This document shows, piece by piece, positions 1-6,493 of a DNA stretch of 8,335 nt (its first letter is position 1; the number at the start of each line of letters is the position of its first letter). The notes below the pieces were generated by a model. That model did no database searches. It was given only the letters and a program-made list of their open reading frames with translations, and was not told the DNA's origin. The stretch comes from an uncultured Eubacterium sp. (GTDB lineage Bacteria; Bacillota; Clostridia; Lachnospirales; Lachnospiraceae), in assembly GCA_904502145.1 (NCBI GenBank), contig CAJGDH010000075.1, positions 1-8,335 on the forward strand. Reading direction: 5' to 3'. Made by a program: the position numbers and the translations under genes.

Positions 1-1280
1 ACGCTCTCCTTATAGAAATCCTTCACCGAACACCCGGCCCGGCCCGAAGAGGCACAGGCACATGCGCAGGCACAGGATGATGCGCAGGCGCAGGAGGAGG
101 CACAGGCACAGGAGGAATGGTGGGAAGACCCGCCGGACCGCCCTCCTGACCGTGAGGAGCGGGATGGGCCGGGGGCGAAGAACGAGCGCCTCACCGGTAC
201 ATTTACCACGTTGACATGGATAAAGGTGTTTCCGGAATCCCCGTAACGATAGGTACCTTTTTTGGTGTATCTCTCCGGGTGCTCGATCTGGTTCTCCTCC
301 ACCACTTCCTTGCTCTTGATCATGCTGCGGCCGCAATATTCACAATTGTCCTTGCCGTCCACCCGGGCGGCCCCGCAGCCGGGACAGGTCTCGTAATATT
401 CGATCTTGGTCCGGGTGATCTTCTTCTCCATCTTCTGCGGTGACCCGAATCCGGCTCCTTCCAGGACCCATCTGAGGAATTTGTAAAAAAGATAGAAGGG
501 GGAGATCAGGATCAGGAGGAAGATGGCCAGAACGACCAGTCCGCCGATCACTTCCCAGAAACCGAAATCATCATCACTGTCGTTTCCGTTCCAGTTACCG
601 CCGTTTCCCCCCTGATTTGCCTGCCGCTCCACAGCGAAATCGAAGGCATCGTTGGGGTAGGATACGGACATGGTGAATCTGTCTCCTTCCCCCAGGGATG
701 ACGTAAAGGTCAGGTATCCGTCCTCCTGGAGGCAGTCAGGCTGCCATGATGTGGCATATTCCCCGTTCCAGCGGATAGTGAGCTTGTCGACATCCATGGA
801 GTCGAACCATGCGGGAGTAAAGGTATAGACGGTCTCCCCCTCGGTCCATCTGTCGATCTGGTACATGTGATCCTGTTTCATGGAGAAATCCAGACTGACG
901 GTCTCTCCTTCCCCGTAGGGCCGGTCCAGATAGATGGCCAGGGCACTGCCCTTGTCACTGATATGGTCGATGGTATCGCTTTGGGGAGTGATCTCTTCGT
1001 GATAGCTGTTGGGGACCCCGAGATCGATCCACTCCAGCTTGCCGATGGAGTCGTCCAGGACCTCCCAGTCGATATGGTAGGTCATGTTGAGGGAAGCATC
1101 CTCATTGACATCCACCGTGATGGTGAAATCCTTGATCTCGTCCGTGGCCGCGGCCTGTGACCTTACGGGGTTAAAGACCAGCAGGACCATCAGAATCGCT
1201 GCGAGGAATAACCATCTTGCTGTTCTGTTTATCTTTGTTTTTACTCTTCTCTTTGTTTTTACTCTTCCGATTCCACTCAT
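1..1280 (-). CDS. Membrane protein with zinc ribbon and C-terminal Ser-Ser-(Cys-Ala)n tail; candidate radical SAM substrate (3' end cut by window)
   Basis: 426 residues are visible and no stop is reached before the window edge. In order: basic N-terminus (residues 1-22); hydrophobic signal or anchor (23-37) followed by SQAAA; a beta-rich extracytoplasmic region (about 45-225), reminiscent of DUF2207-type domains; a Gly/Asn/Asp linker; a transmembrane helix (about 243-266); a zinc ribbon with CPGC at 299-302 and CEYC at 313-316; a Ser/Arg/Gly linker; then three SSCACA-type units at 389-410, followed by SSGRAGCSVKDFYKES. The tail holds Cys391, 393, 397, 399, 403, 405, 407, 409 and 417. The frame was checked by codon count. 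The ATG at 1280 is chosen because AGGAGG lies 8 bases upstream and the ATG overlaps the stop of the upstream radical SAM gene. If residues 45-225 are outside, the ribbon and tail are cytoplasmic and open to that enzyme. That the tail is modified is inference; the function of the whole protein is unknown. Confidence 0.88.
   Translation of the reverse strand, partial: MSGIGRVKTKRRVKTKINRTARWLFLAAILMVLLVFNPVRSQAAATDEIKDFTITVDVNEDASLNMTYHIDWEVLDDSIGKLEWIDLGVPNSYHEEITPQSDTIDHISDKGSALAIYLDRPYGEGETVSLDFSMKQDHMYQIDRWTEGETVYTFTPAWFDSMDVDKLTIRWNGEYATSWQPDCLQEDGYLTFTSSLGEGDRFTMSVSYPNDAFDFAVERQANQGGNGGNWNGNDSDDDFGFWEVIGGLVVLAIFLLILISPFYLFYKFLRWVLEGAGFGSPQKMEKKITRTKIEYYETCPGCGAARVDGKDNCEYCGRSMIKSKEVVEENQIEHPERYTKKGTYRYGDSGNTFIHVNVVNVPVRRSFFAPGPSRSSRSGGRSGGSSHHSSCACASSCACASSCACACACASSGRAGCSVKDFYKES
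51..116 (-). repeat. Coding repeat: SSCACA units in the Cys-Ala tail
   Basis: Residues 389-410 of the membrane protein read as two SSCACA units followed by a longer SSCACACACA unit, then SSGRAGC. Codons vary between units (TGT/TGC, GCC/GCA, TCC/TCA), so the protein repeat has been kept while the DNA drifted. That suggests selection on the amino acid pattern rather than a recent slippage product. Eight Cys alternate with Ala inside the repeat, with a ninth in the GRAGCS end block. Confidence 0.9.
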
Positions 1281-1295
1281 CTGCAGTACCTCCTC
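1277..1295 (-). promoter_or_regulatory. Ribosome binding site and ATGA stop-start overlap
   Basis: The radical SAM gene ends in TGA (1279-1277) inside the ATG (1280-1278) of the Cys-Ala-tail gene, giving ATGA. A perfect AGGAGGT (revcomp at 1288-1294) lies in the last codons of the radical SAM gene at proper spacing. This points to translational coupling of the two products and settles the start of the downstream gene. Confidence 0.9.
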
Positions 1296-2677
1296 AAGGG
1301 GCACAGGCCCGTCATGTCGGATGAATAATCCCTGTGGGCGGTGCAGTCCGGGCATTCCCAGATGGATGTCCAGTCGTTCTTAAGCATATTGCCCAGGGGC
1401 CGGCCGGACAGCCAGCTCTGGCAGGGAACCACATTTCCTCCCGGAGTGATGGCCATGTTGGACAGGCAGGCTCCGCAGGAGGGCGCGGGAATATTCAGCT
1501 CGTCAAACACCTCCTGCCCGATCCATCCCGGGGAGGTAAAGGCGATCTCCATGCCGTTTTCATTACAGTAGGCCACCGCATCCCGGAGGATGGACTCCAG
1601 TTCATCCTGGGACAGCTGCAGGCGTTCTGAGGCTTCCGTGGCCGCATTGCCGGTGGTGATGAGGCCGGAGCAGGTCACATAGATGACCCCCAGTTCATGG
1701 AGGAATTCCAGGGTTCTGATATAGTCTTTATTAAGGGTACAGAGGGGTGTGTTTATACTGACGGAAAGACCTTCCTCCAGAGCATTTCTGATACCCTGTA
1801 CCGTCCGGTCGTAGCCCTCCGCCCCCACCAGCCGGTTATGGGCTTCAGGGTCCACGGAGTAGAAGGTGACCTGCACACTGTCCAGTTCCGCCTCGTGGAG
1901 CTTTCGACAGTAGTCTTTCGTCAGACGGATCCCGTTGGTATTGAGCCTTGAGATAAACCAGCGGGCATAGCTGATCAGTTCAAAGAGGTCCTCCCTCATG
2001 GTGGGTTCTCCGCCGGTAAAGGTCACCTGGGGGATGCCCACAGCCCTGCATTTGTCGAGGATCTGCTTCCACTCTTCCGTGGAGATCTCCTCTTCTTCGG
2101 AAAGCTCCTGGTCAGCGGCATAGCAGTGAAGGCACTTCTGATTGCAGTGCCATCTTCCTTCTTTGGTCATGGCTGAAACCATCAGGTCCATACGGTGAGG
2201 AGCGGTCATATACTCTGCATAATCCCCTATGCTCATGTAATGAACGTCCGTGGTGACTTCCTCCCGGTAGGCGATCTGCCTGATGGTCCGGTAAATGGTC
2301 TGGATATCCCCTTTGATCCTTTTCCTGGATAGGACGGGGATGATCTGTTTTACTGTCTCCGAGGACCGGTCGAGAATATCCTGAATATCCTCTTCTCCGA
2401 TCTCCTTCCCGTCATATTTGTTGGTTTCCCGGATCATCTCCGCCAGCATGACTGCCCAGACGAAGCTGACCGGCACGATATCCGTACCGTTGATGATGGC
2501 TATGCTGGGATTTAAGGCATCCTCATCCTTCCTGGGTGGGATCAGGTGGATGCGGATGGCTCCGGGGCCGTCGGGGTTCAGGGTGGTATGCAGGACCTCA
2601 TTGAATGTGGTGTCCATGTAGGCGCTGATCCCTTTGACGGACTTTGTATTTCTGAATAATTTTGGTACAGGAATCAT
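1277..2677 (-). CDS. Radical SAM/SPASM protein, putative peptide or protein maturase
   Basis: 466 residues. The radical SAM cluster motif CxxxCxxC is at Cys178, Cys182 and Cys185 (CNQKCLHC), which bind the 4Fe-4S cluster that cleaves S-adenosylmethionine. GGEP at 222-225 is the usual SAM-amino-group contact. The C-terminus is a SPASM-type domain: Cys401, Cys404, then nine residues, Gly414 and Cys419, then CPDC (442-445), Cys459 and Cys465, enough for auxiliary Fe-S clusters as in maturases of ribosomal peptides. About 170 residues precede the core, longer than usual, and could hold a substrate-recognition domain; I cannot prove one. The start ATG has AAGGAG 8 bases upstream and a good promoter behind it. 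The gene overlaps the Cys-Ala-tail gene by four bases, and that protein is the obvious candidate substrate. Radical SAM/SPASM assignment is firm; the reaction (for example a thioether or other Cys link) is inference. Confidence 0.93.
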   Translation of the reverse strand: MIPVPKLFRNTKSVKGISAYMDTTFNEVLHTTLNPDGPGAIRIHLIPPRKDEDALNPSIAIINGTDIVPVSFVWAVMLAEMIRETNKYDGKEIGEEDIQDILDRSSETVKQIIPVLSRKRIKGDIQTIYRTIRQIAYREEVTTDVHYMSIGDYAEYMTAPHRMDLMVSAMTKEGRWHCNQKCLHCYAADQELSEEEEISTEEWKQILDKCRAVGIPQVTFTGGEPTMREDLFELISYARWFISRLNTNGIRLTKDYCRKLHEAELDSVQVTFYSVDPEAHNRLVGAEGYDRTVQGIRNALEEGLSVSINTPLCTLNKDYIRTLEFLHELGVIYVTCSGLITTGNAATEASERLQLSQDELESILRDAVAYCNENGMEIAFTSPGWIGQEVFDELNIPAPSCGACLSNMAITPGGNVVPCQSWLSGRPLGNMLKNDWTSIWECPDCTAHRDYSSDMTGLCPLRRYCR

Positions 2678-2719
2678 GGTCTTTGCTCCTTGTGTGCTTA
2701 TTGTAAATCCTATAGTATC

Positions 2720-2748
2720 ATAATACTTTATCGGGACTGTCCTTTCAA
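2720..2748 (-). promoter_or_regulatory. Sigma-A promoter of the radical SAM / Cys-Ala-tail operon
   Basis: On the minus strand TTGAAA (2748-2743) and TATTAT (2725-2720) are separated by exactly 17 bases. Transcription would start about 35 bases before the radical SAM ATG. An inverted repeat AGTAT-N4-ATACT (2714-2727) overlaps the -10 box and could be an operator. Confidence 0.75.
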
Positions 2749-2770
2749 TAGATTCTCTTTAATACACGAC

Positions 2771-2796
2771 AAAAAGCGCCTCCGCAGAGACGCTTT
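2771..2796 (-). terminator. Rho-independent terminator of the membrane protein / HTH operon
   Basis: Read on the minus strand, AAAGCGTCTC, loop TGCG, then GAGGCGCTTT forms a 10-bp stem with one G-U pair, followed by a run of Ts. It starts 4 bases after the stop codon of the HTH gene and sits just upstream of the radical SAM promoter, so it separates the two operons. Confidence 0.85.
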
Positions 2797-2800
2797 CATC

Positions 2801-2995
2801 CTATTCTTCCCAGAACAGTTCATCCAGTGTTTTATCCAGCACTTTACATATGCTGATGCAAAGATTGATGGTGGGATTATAGTCCCCTTTCTCGATGGCT
2901 GAGATGGTCTGCCTGGAGACTCCCACCGCTTTGGCCAGTTCTTCCTGGGACAGGTCTTTGCCTGCCCGTGCCGCTTTCAGTCGAAGATTCTTCAT
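2801..2995 (-). CDS. Small Xre-family helix-turn-helix transcriptional regulator
   Basis: 64 residues, almost entirely one HTH domain of the Cro/C1 (Xre) type: residues 14-40 carry the typical DLSQEELAKAVGVSRQTISA helix-turn-helix followed by IEKGDYNP, and the C-terminal helices (LCISICKVLDKTLDELF) match the family's dimer side. Such proteins bind operator DNA as dimers in the cytoplasm. The ATG at 2995 is preferred over an upstream in-frame start because homologous proteins begin this close to the domain and GAGG lies 8 bases before it; the longer form would run through the end of the preceding gene. It lies two bases after the stop of the membrane protein gene, so the pair is co-translated. 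A likely role is control of its own operon, with the membrane protein as partner or sensor; the target is not visible. Confidence 0.92.
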   Translation of the reverse strand: MKNLRLKAARAGKDLSQEELAKAVGVSRQTISAIEKGDYNPTINLCISICKVLDKTLDELFWEE

Positions 2996-2997
2996 GG

Positions 2998-3525
2998 TCA
3001 ATCCTCGCTTTCTCTTTTGTCCATCAGGTTCTTGATCCAGATCTCCACGCAGATGCCCATGCACATGAGACCACAGAGGAGATTGATGGCCGGTGTCTGT
3101 AATATACCGTCGATCACCATCTCACCGGAGCGGATGGCACCGGCACAGCCCATAAGGTTGATCAACCCTGCCACGATCAGCACCATGATGAATCTTCTGC
3201 TGTTTGTGTTGATCCCGATGTAGGCATCCTTGAAGATGCAGTAGCTGCACTGGACAACGATGCCGACCAGGAGTACCGAGAAATGAATTACCATGGGCTC
3301 CATGGGTATTCTGACCTCTCCCAGAGCCAGGATGCCCAGGACTGCCTCGCAGATCACCATAGCCCAGAAAGCATATTTATAACCTCTTCCTCTGATGATC
3401 TCCTGCATCTCATCATACTGGGTCTTCATCTTATGGTCCCTGTTCATATAGCGGAACAGCACCACACATATGATCAGTCCGATCATTATTCCGATGGAAA
3501 CTCCTACCATTCTTCCTGCTGCCAT
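2998..3525 (-). CDS. Multi-pass membrane protein paired with an HTH regulator
   Basis: 175 residues from the ATG preceded by AAGGAGG at 7 bases; an upstream in-frame ATG at 3564 has no such site. Five hydrophobic segments are seen at about 5-25, 50-69, 78-98, 110-130 and 145-165, with a charged loop after the first helix (QYDEMQEIIRGRGYKYAF, 36-53). That loop recalls the DE(R/M)Q motif of small DUF2178-like membrane proteins commonly encoded beside short Xre regulators in Firmicutes; this family link is from memory and tentative. No catalytic motif is visible. The gene is first in a two-gene operon, its stop two bases from the ATG of the HTH gene. It may sense a membrane signal or tether the regulator, but nothing in the sequence proves this. 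Confidence 0.85.
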   Translation of the reverse strand: MAAGRMVGVSIGIMIGLIICVVLFRYMNRDHKMKTQYDEMQEIIRGRGYKYAFWAMVICEAVLGILALGEVRIPMEPMVIHFSVLLVGIVVQCSYCIFKDAYIGINTNSRRFIMVLIVAGLINLMGCAGAIRSGEMVIDGILQTPAINLLCGLMCMGICVEIWIKNLMDKRESED

Positions 3526-3628
3526 TTTTCTTCCTCCTTCTCCGGGGGGTGCTTCCGTCTGCATCCCCGGTTATCGATCCGGATCCGAATCCGGCTCCGG
3601 TCTGTGTTTTATTTCTTCTTCTGGCAAC

Positions 3629-3657
3629 AGAATACCACTGTAATAGCATATTGTCAA
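3629..3657 (-). promoter_or_regulatory. Sigma-A promoter of the membrane protein / HTH operon
   Basis: On the minus strand a perfect TTGACA (3657-3652) and TATTCT (3634-3629) are 17 bases apart, in an AT-rich stretch. The transcript would have a leader of about 95 bases before the ATG at 3525. That leader contains repeated CCGGAT/ATCCGG words (about 3570-3600) that could fold, but no known riboswitch is recognised. Confidence 0.82.
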
Positions 3658-3700
3658 GTATATTTTACATTTTATTTTAAATATTTTACTTTTTGCTATC

Positions 3701-3731
3701 AAAAAAAGGAGGCCGTATCCTACGGCCTCCT
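3701..3731 (-). terminator. Strong rho-independent terminator of the secreted-protein operon
   Basis: On the minus strand GGAGGCCGTA, loop GGA, TACGGCCTCC forms a perfect 10-bp stem (extended by an A-T pair) followed by seven Ts (3707-3701). It lies 27 bases after the stop of the YD-like protein gene. Confidence 0.93.
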
Positions 3732-3758
3732 GCTCAGAATCGGGCATGTATTTACTTT

Positions 3759-4532
3759 TTAATACCAGAATGTTCCGCAGCGATAATCACTGGCGGTTAC
3801 GATGGAGTTGATCATGTTACGATATCTGGTCATAGGGATCTTCTTGCTGTAATAAGTGAAGACGTATTTTCTGGACTCCTTATAGCTGCCTGACTTCTGG
3901 GTCATGACCACATTTTTCACTGTCCCGTTTTTATTGTAAGTATATTTACAACTTACGGCAGGTTCTGCAACATTAAAGCTCCGGAAATTTGTTGCAAATC
4001 CTTTTTTGTTAAAGGCTGATGTATCGCTGTAATATCCTTTACTCTTAAGGGATTTCGGACGTTTGTTTTTATAATATTTATATTTGTATTTGGTTGTTCC
4101 CGAATCCTCGATCAGCTCGCTGATCAGATTCCTGCTGTTATATTTGATCTTTGTGGTGTAATATTCACTCTGCTCTGTAATACGGCGTCCTTTGGCATCA
4201 TAAGTTGCCACAAAAGAACCGTAATCAGTGGTCTGTTTCATGGATACTTTCTTCCCGCCTTCATAAGTATAGGAATATTTCTCCACATTCTTTCTGCCCG
4301 AGAAGTTTGAAACCTTCTTGATCGGGTCCTTTTTACTATTGTAGGTATAATTCATCTTATAGTAGTACTTCCATTTTTTGCTGTTTCCCGACTTTGTATA
4401 AACTTTGATCTGCTTCACCAGCTTGCCGGTGGATGCTGCCTGAGTGGAAACTGCGGGCATGGCCAGCATGCCGATCACCATTGCCAGTGCCATAAAAAGA
4501 CCGGCCATTCTTTTCATCGTATTTTTAAACAT
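3759..4532 (-). CDS. Secreted protein with YD-like beta-hairpin repeats
   Basis: 257 residues. A signal peptide is clear: a basic start (FKNTMKR), a hydrophobic core (about 10-26) and a cleavage region STQAAS near 29-34. The rest is rich in Lys, Tyr, Ser and Asn and is made of about eight loose units of 20-25 residues, each with a Tyr-rich strand, a polar turn with Gly or Asn, and a second strand (for example YTYNSKKDPIKKVSNFSG, ATYDAKGRRITEQSEYY, KYTYNKNGTVKNVVMTQKSG). This resembles the YD/RHS repeat pattern, but the units are too few and degenerate for a toxin shell and no toxin domain follows. The start has AAGGAG 6 bases upstream. It is the second gene of an operon, 18 bases after the amidase-like protein. 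Base composition is clearly more AT-rich than the neighbours, partly from Lys/Tyr codons. Function unknown; probably a cell-surface or secreted binding protein. Confidence 0.85.
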   Translation of the reverse strand: MFKNTMKRMAGLFMALAMVIGMLAMPAVSTQAASTGKLVKQIKVYTKSGNSKKWKYYYKMNYTYNSKKDPIKKVSNFSGRKNVEKYSYTYEGGKKVSMKQTTDYGSFVATYDAKGRRITEQSEYYTTKIKYNSRNLISELIEDSGTTKYKYKYYKNKRPKSLKSKGYYSDTSAFNKKGFATNFRSFNVAEPAVSCKYTYNKNGTVKNVVMTQKSGSYKESRKYVFTYYSKKIPMTRYRNMINSIVTASDYRCGTFWY

Positions 4533-4550
4533 TTGTTTCTCCTTTTCTCT

Positions 4551-5447
4551 CTACTGCTTTACGGTAAAATACTGCTCGTCGTAATAACAGCCCTTTTTCT
4601 TGCTGTAGGTCCGGATCCGGTATTCCGAAGCGATCATCTCTGCGATGTCTTCATCATCCAGTTCAGGGGATTTGAGCAGACTGTCGATGTTGTCATAGTT
4701 GATACCGATGGCTTTCGGTACTTTACCGGCAGAGCTTGATTTGGCGATCACCTTGACCTGGGCATTGCGGATCCCGGATTTGATCACCTTGTAAGTGATC
4801 CCCTTGTGAGTAAATGTACTGCCTTTGGCCAGGTTTTTGGCCGCCTTGCCTTTATCAACCTTGCTGAAGTTCTTGGACCGGTAGACACTGACCTGAGTCG
4901 CACCGTGGGTCCATGCTTTCATCTTGCCGTAGGGCCATTTATGATTGTACCAGACCTTGTTTTTGGGGCCGAAGTTTGCCTCATAAACCTTGATCCCGCT
5001 GCCGTCCTTGGACAGATAGATGGCGAAATGGAACTCCTGTCCTCCCTTGTGCCAGCGGATCACATCACCTTTTTTGGCCTTTTTGAACAGTTTCTTTACA
5101 GCTCCTGTACTGGTGGTCTTGGCTGTTCCGATCTTCTTGTAAGACCTGGTCCCCGGAACATAGGGATTGTGGTAGATCTTCATGGTAGCATAGGCTACCA
5201 GAGCATTGCAGCCACCGGTATCCCACTCTCTGATCGTGGGAAATCCGTTCTCCAGAGTGATGCTTGGTACCGTGATCCAACGGTTGATCCTGCTCCCCTG
5301 GGGGAAGTCTTTTTTCACCTGTGCCAGACGTTTGCTGATCTGCCCCGCGGCTTCCGTCTGGGTCGCTGCCGGCGGCGCAAAGGCTGCCGATAACATGATC
5401 AGTACTGCGGCAAAGACGAAAAGACATCTTCTGACCTTCATTCTCAT
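4551..5447 (-). CDS. Secreted NlpC/P60- or CHAP-like cysteine hydrolase with C-terminal beta-repeat region
   Basis: 298 residues. The ATG at 5447 is chosen because AGGAGGG (revcomp near 5455-5461) is 8 bases upstream; a TTG six bases earlier would sit almost on that site. A signal peptide is seen at 1-35 (RMKVRR, hydrophobic 9-23, then Ala-rich). Residues 75-160 look like a papain-fold amidase: Cys80 at a helix start (GGCNALVAYA), GDVI at 127-130, His140 in HFAIYL and Asn158 in EANFG, giving a Cys/His/Asn triad in the order used by NlpC/P60 and CHAP enzymes that cut peptidoglycan peptides. The context GGCNALV departs from the usual CSGLV, so it may be a divergent or non-canonical member. Residues 208-245 (GSTFTHKGITYKV...) match a beta motif common in clostridial surface proteins. 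It leads a two-gene operon with the YD-like protein. Cell-wall or protein substrate is unknown. Confidence 0.8.
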   Translation of the reverse strand: MRMKVRRCLFVFAAVLIMLSAAFAPPAATQTEAAGQISKRLAQVKKDFPQGSRINRWITVPSITLENGFPTIREWDTGGCNALVAYATMKIYHNPYVPGTRSYKKIGTAKTTSTGAVKKLFKKAKKGDVIRWHKGGQEFHFAIYLSKDGSGIKVYEANFGPKNKVWYNHKWPYGKMKAWTHGATQVSVYRSKNFSKVDKGKAAKNLAKGSTFTHKGITYKVIKSGIRNAQVKVIAKSSSAGKVPKAIGINYDNIDSLLKSPELDDEDIAEMIASEYRIRTYSKKKGCYYDEQYFTVKQ

Positions 5448-5581
5448 AGGCAATTCCCTCCTTTACCGGCTATCGGTCCGCCTTCCGGCCGGCCTGCCGG
5501 TTTTCTCATAATAGTACACTATACTATATTTTTTCCTCTTCCGCCAGTCCGTGGGGACAATGTTTCTGCATTTTTATATAA
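5448..5581 (-). promoter_or_regulatory. Intergenic leader of the secreted-protein operon with hairpin-prone and palindromic elements
   Basis: No gene fits here. On the minus strand -10-like hexamers (TATAGT, TATTAT) lie between 5511 and 5530, but no good -35 is found at 16-18 bases, so the promoter is only approximate. ATAGTACACTATACTAT (5511-5527) is an inverted repeat with 6-bp arms. A GC-rich inverted repeat (CCGGC-N6-GCCGG, about 5486-5500) lies in the presumed leader. No convincing terminator for the upstream transporter gene is visible; GTCC-N4-GGAC near 5551-5562 is weak, so read-through is possible. Confidence 0.4.
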
Positions 5582-6442
5582 TTATTGCTTTGCTTGTCCG
5601 ACATTATAGATAATGATGGCTCCGACGACGATCACCGCTCCGATCACAGACAGGCCGGATACCTTCTCCCCGTAGAAGATGGCCACCCAGATGGGGTTCA
5701 TGATGGGCTCAAGGCCGGTGATCAGGCTGGCGGTCACCGCGTTTGTACGGCGGATACCGATAGAGAGAAAGATGTAGGCCAGGCCCACCTGGACCGCACC
5801 CAGGATGAACACCGTTGTCATGGTGGGCAGGGAAAAATCCGTCTCCTTAAAGCACAGGGGCACAAATATGATCCCGGCCAGCAGCTGCCCCAGAAAGGAG
5901 GAGGATAGGGCATCTGCCTCCTCGGCGGTATTCATCATAAATACTCCGGCATAGCAGATACCGGAAAGGACAGCCACCAGGTTGCCCAGTACATTTCCTG
6001 CCTGCATCCCGTCCACAAAAAAGAGGCACACGCCGAAAAAGACGATTCCGCAAGTGATGATATCCTGCCGTTTTGGCCTGACATGGAAGAACAGGGCCAT
6101 GAAAATGATCACAAAAACAGGGGCAGTATACTGGAGGACGATGGCGTTGGCCGCCGTGGTCAGCTTGTTGGCCACGGCAAAGAGGGTGGTCACGCCGATC
6201 ATGGAGAAGGCTCCGATGATAACCGGCAAATTGACCTTTATCCGGTAATGGGTGATCAGGAGAAAGATGCCGATGACCGCCGAGCCGATCAGGTTGCGGG
6301 CCCCGTTGATGGCAAGGGGCGACCAGGGGATCAGTTTTACGCACAGGCCCCCGATACTGAAAAACAGGGAGGCCAGCATGACAAAAGGCGCGCCCGGCAG
6401 GTTCCTTTGTTCAGTTTTCCGTTTGCTTTCTCCTGAGTTCAT
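5582..6442 (-). CDS. EamA-family (DMT superfamily) membrane transporter
   Basis: 286 residues, the usual length for the family, with ten hydrophobic segments arranged as two five-helix EamA repeats (about 17-141 and 151-282). Signature stretches are visible in both halves: TTAANAIVLQYTAPVFVII (95-113) at the fourth helix of the first repeat and RRTNAVTASLITGLEPIMNP (231-250) with FYGEK (256-260) in the second. These proteins move amino acids, metabolites or other small molecules across the cytoplasmic membrane, often outward; the substrate cannot be read from sequence. The ATG has GGAG/GAGG 6-9 bases upstream. It follows the hydroxyacid dehydrogenase by 51 bases with no terminator, so the two are probably co-transcribed and may handle the same metabolite. 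A small hairpin (6453-6466) overlaps the ribosome binding site. Confidence 0.93.
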   Translation of the reverse strand: MNSGESKRKTEQRNLPGAPFVMLASLFFSIGGLCVKLIPWSPLAINGARNLIGSAVIGIFLLITHYRIKVNLPVIIGAFSMIGVTTLFAVANKLTTAANAIVLQYTAPVFVIIFMALFFHVRPKRQDIITCGIVFFGVCLFFVDGMQAGNVLGNLVAVLSGICYAGVFMMNTAEEADALSSSFLGQLLAGIIFVPLCFKETDFSLPTMTTVFILGAVQVGLAYIFLSIGIRRTNAVTASLITGLEPIMNPIWVAIFYGEKVSGLSVIGAVIVVGAIIIYNVGQAKQ

Positions 6443-6493
6443 TGTTATCCTCTCCTGTTTTCAGGACTGTCGAAGTGGTTCTCCTCAGATCGG

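Noticed and set aside
51..116. Metallothionein-like or Cys-rich metal-binding tail
   Set aside because: Not excluded, but alternating Cys-Ala with Ser-Ser spacers next to a coupled radical SAM enzyme is better explained as a modification site; kept as an alternative only.
10..336. Minus-strand ORF of 108 codons overlapping the Cys-Ala tail gene
   Set aside because: It lies in another frame of the tail gene. The frame giving zinc ribbon, helix and Cys-Ala repeat is open from 1280 to the window edge and starts at a coupled ATG.
3565..3600. Possible structured leader or riboswitch with CCGGAT/ATCCGG words
   Set aside because: Short words can pair, but no known riboswitch or T-box core is present and the region is small.
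4806..5393. Plus-strand ORF of 195 codons opposite the secreted hydrolase
   Set aside because: Opposite a gene with signal peptide, active-site residues and a strong ribosome site; no supporting start signals.
5847..6344. Minus-strand ORF of 165 codons inside the transporter gene
   Set aside because: Shifted frame of the EamA gene, with a His/Cys/Arg-rich product lacking the helices seen in the true frame.
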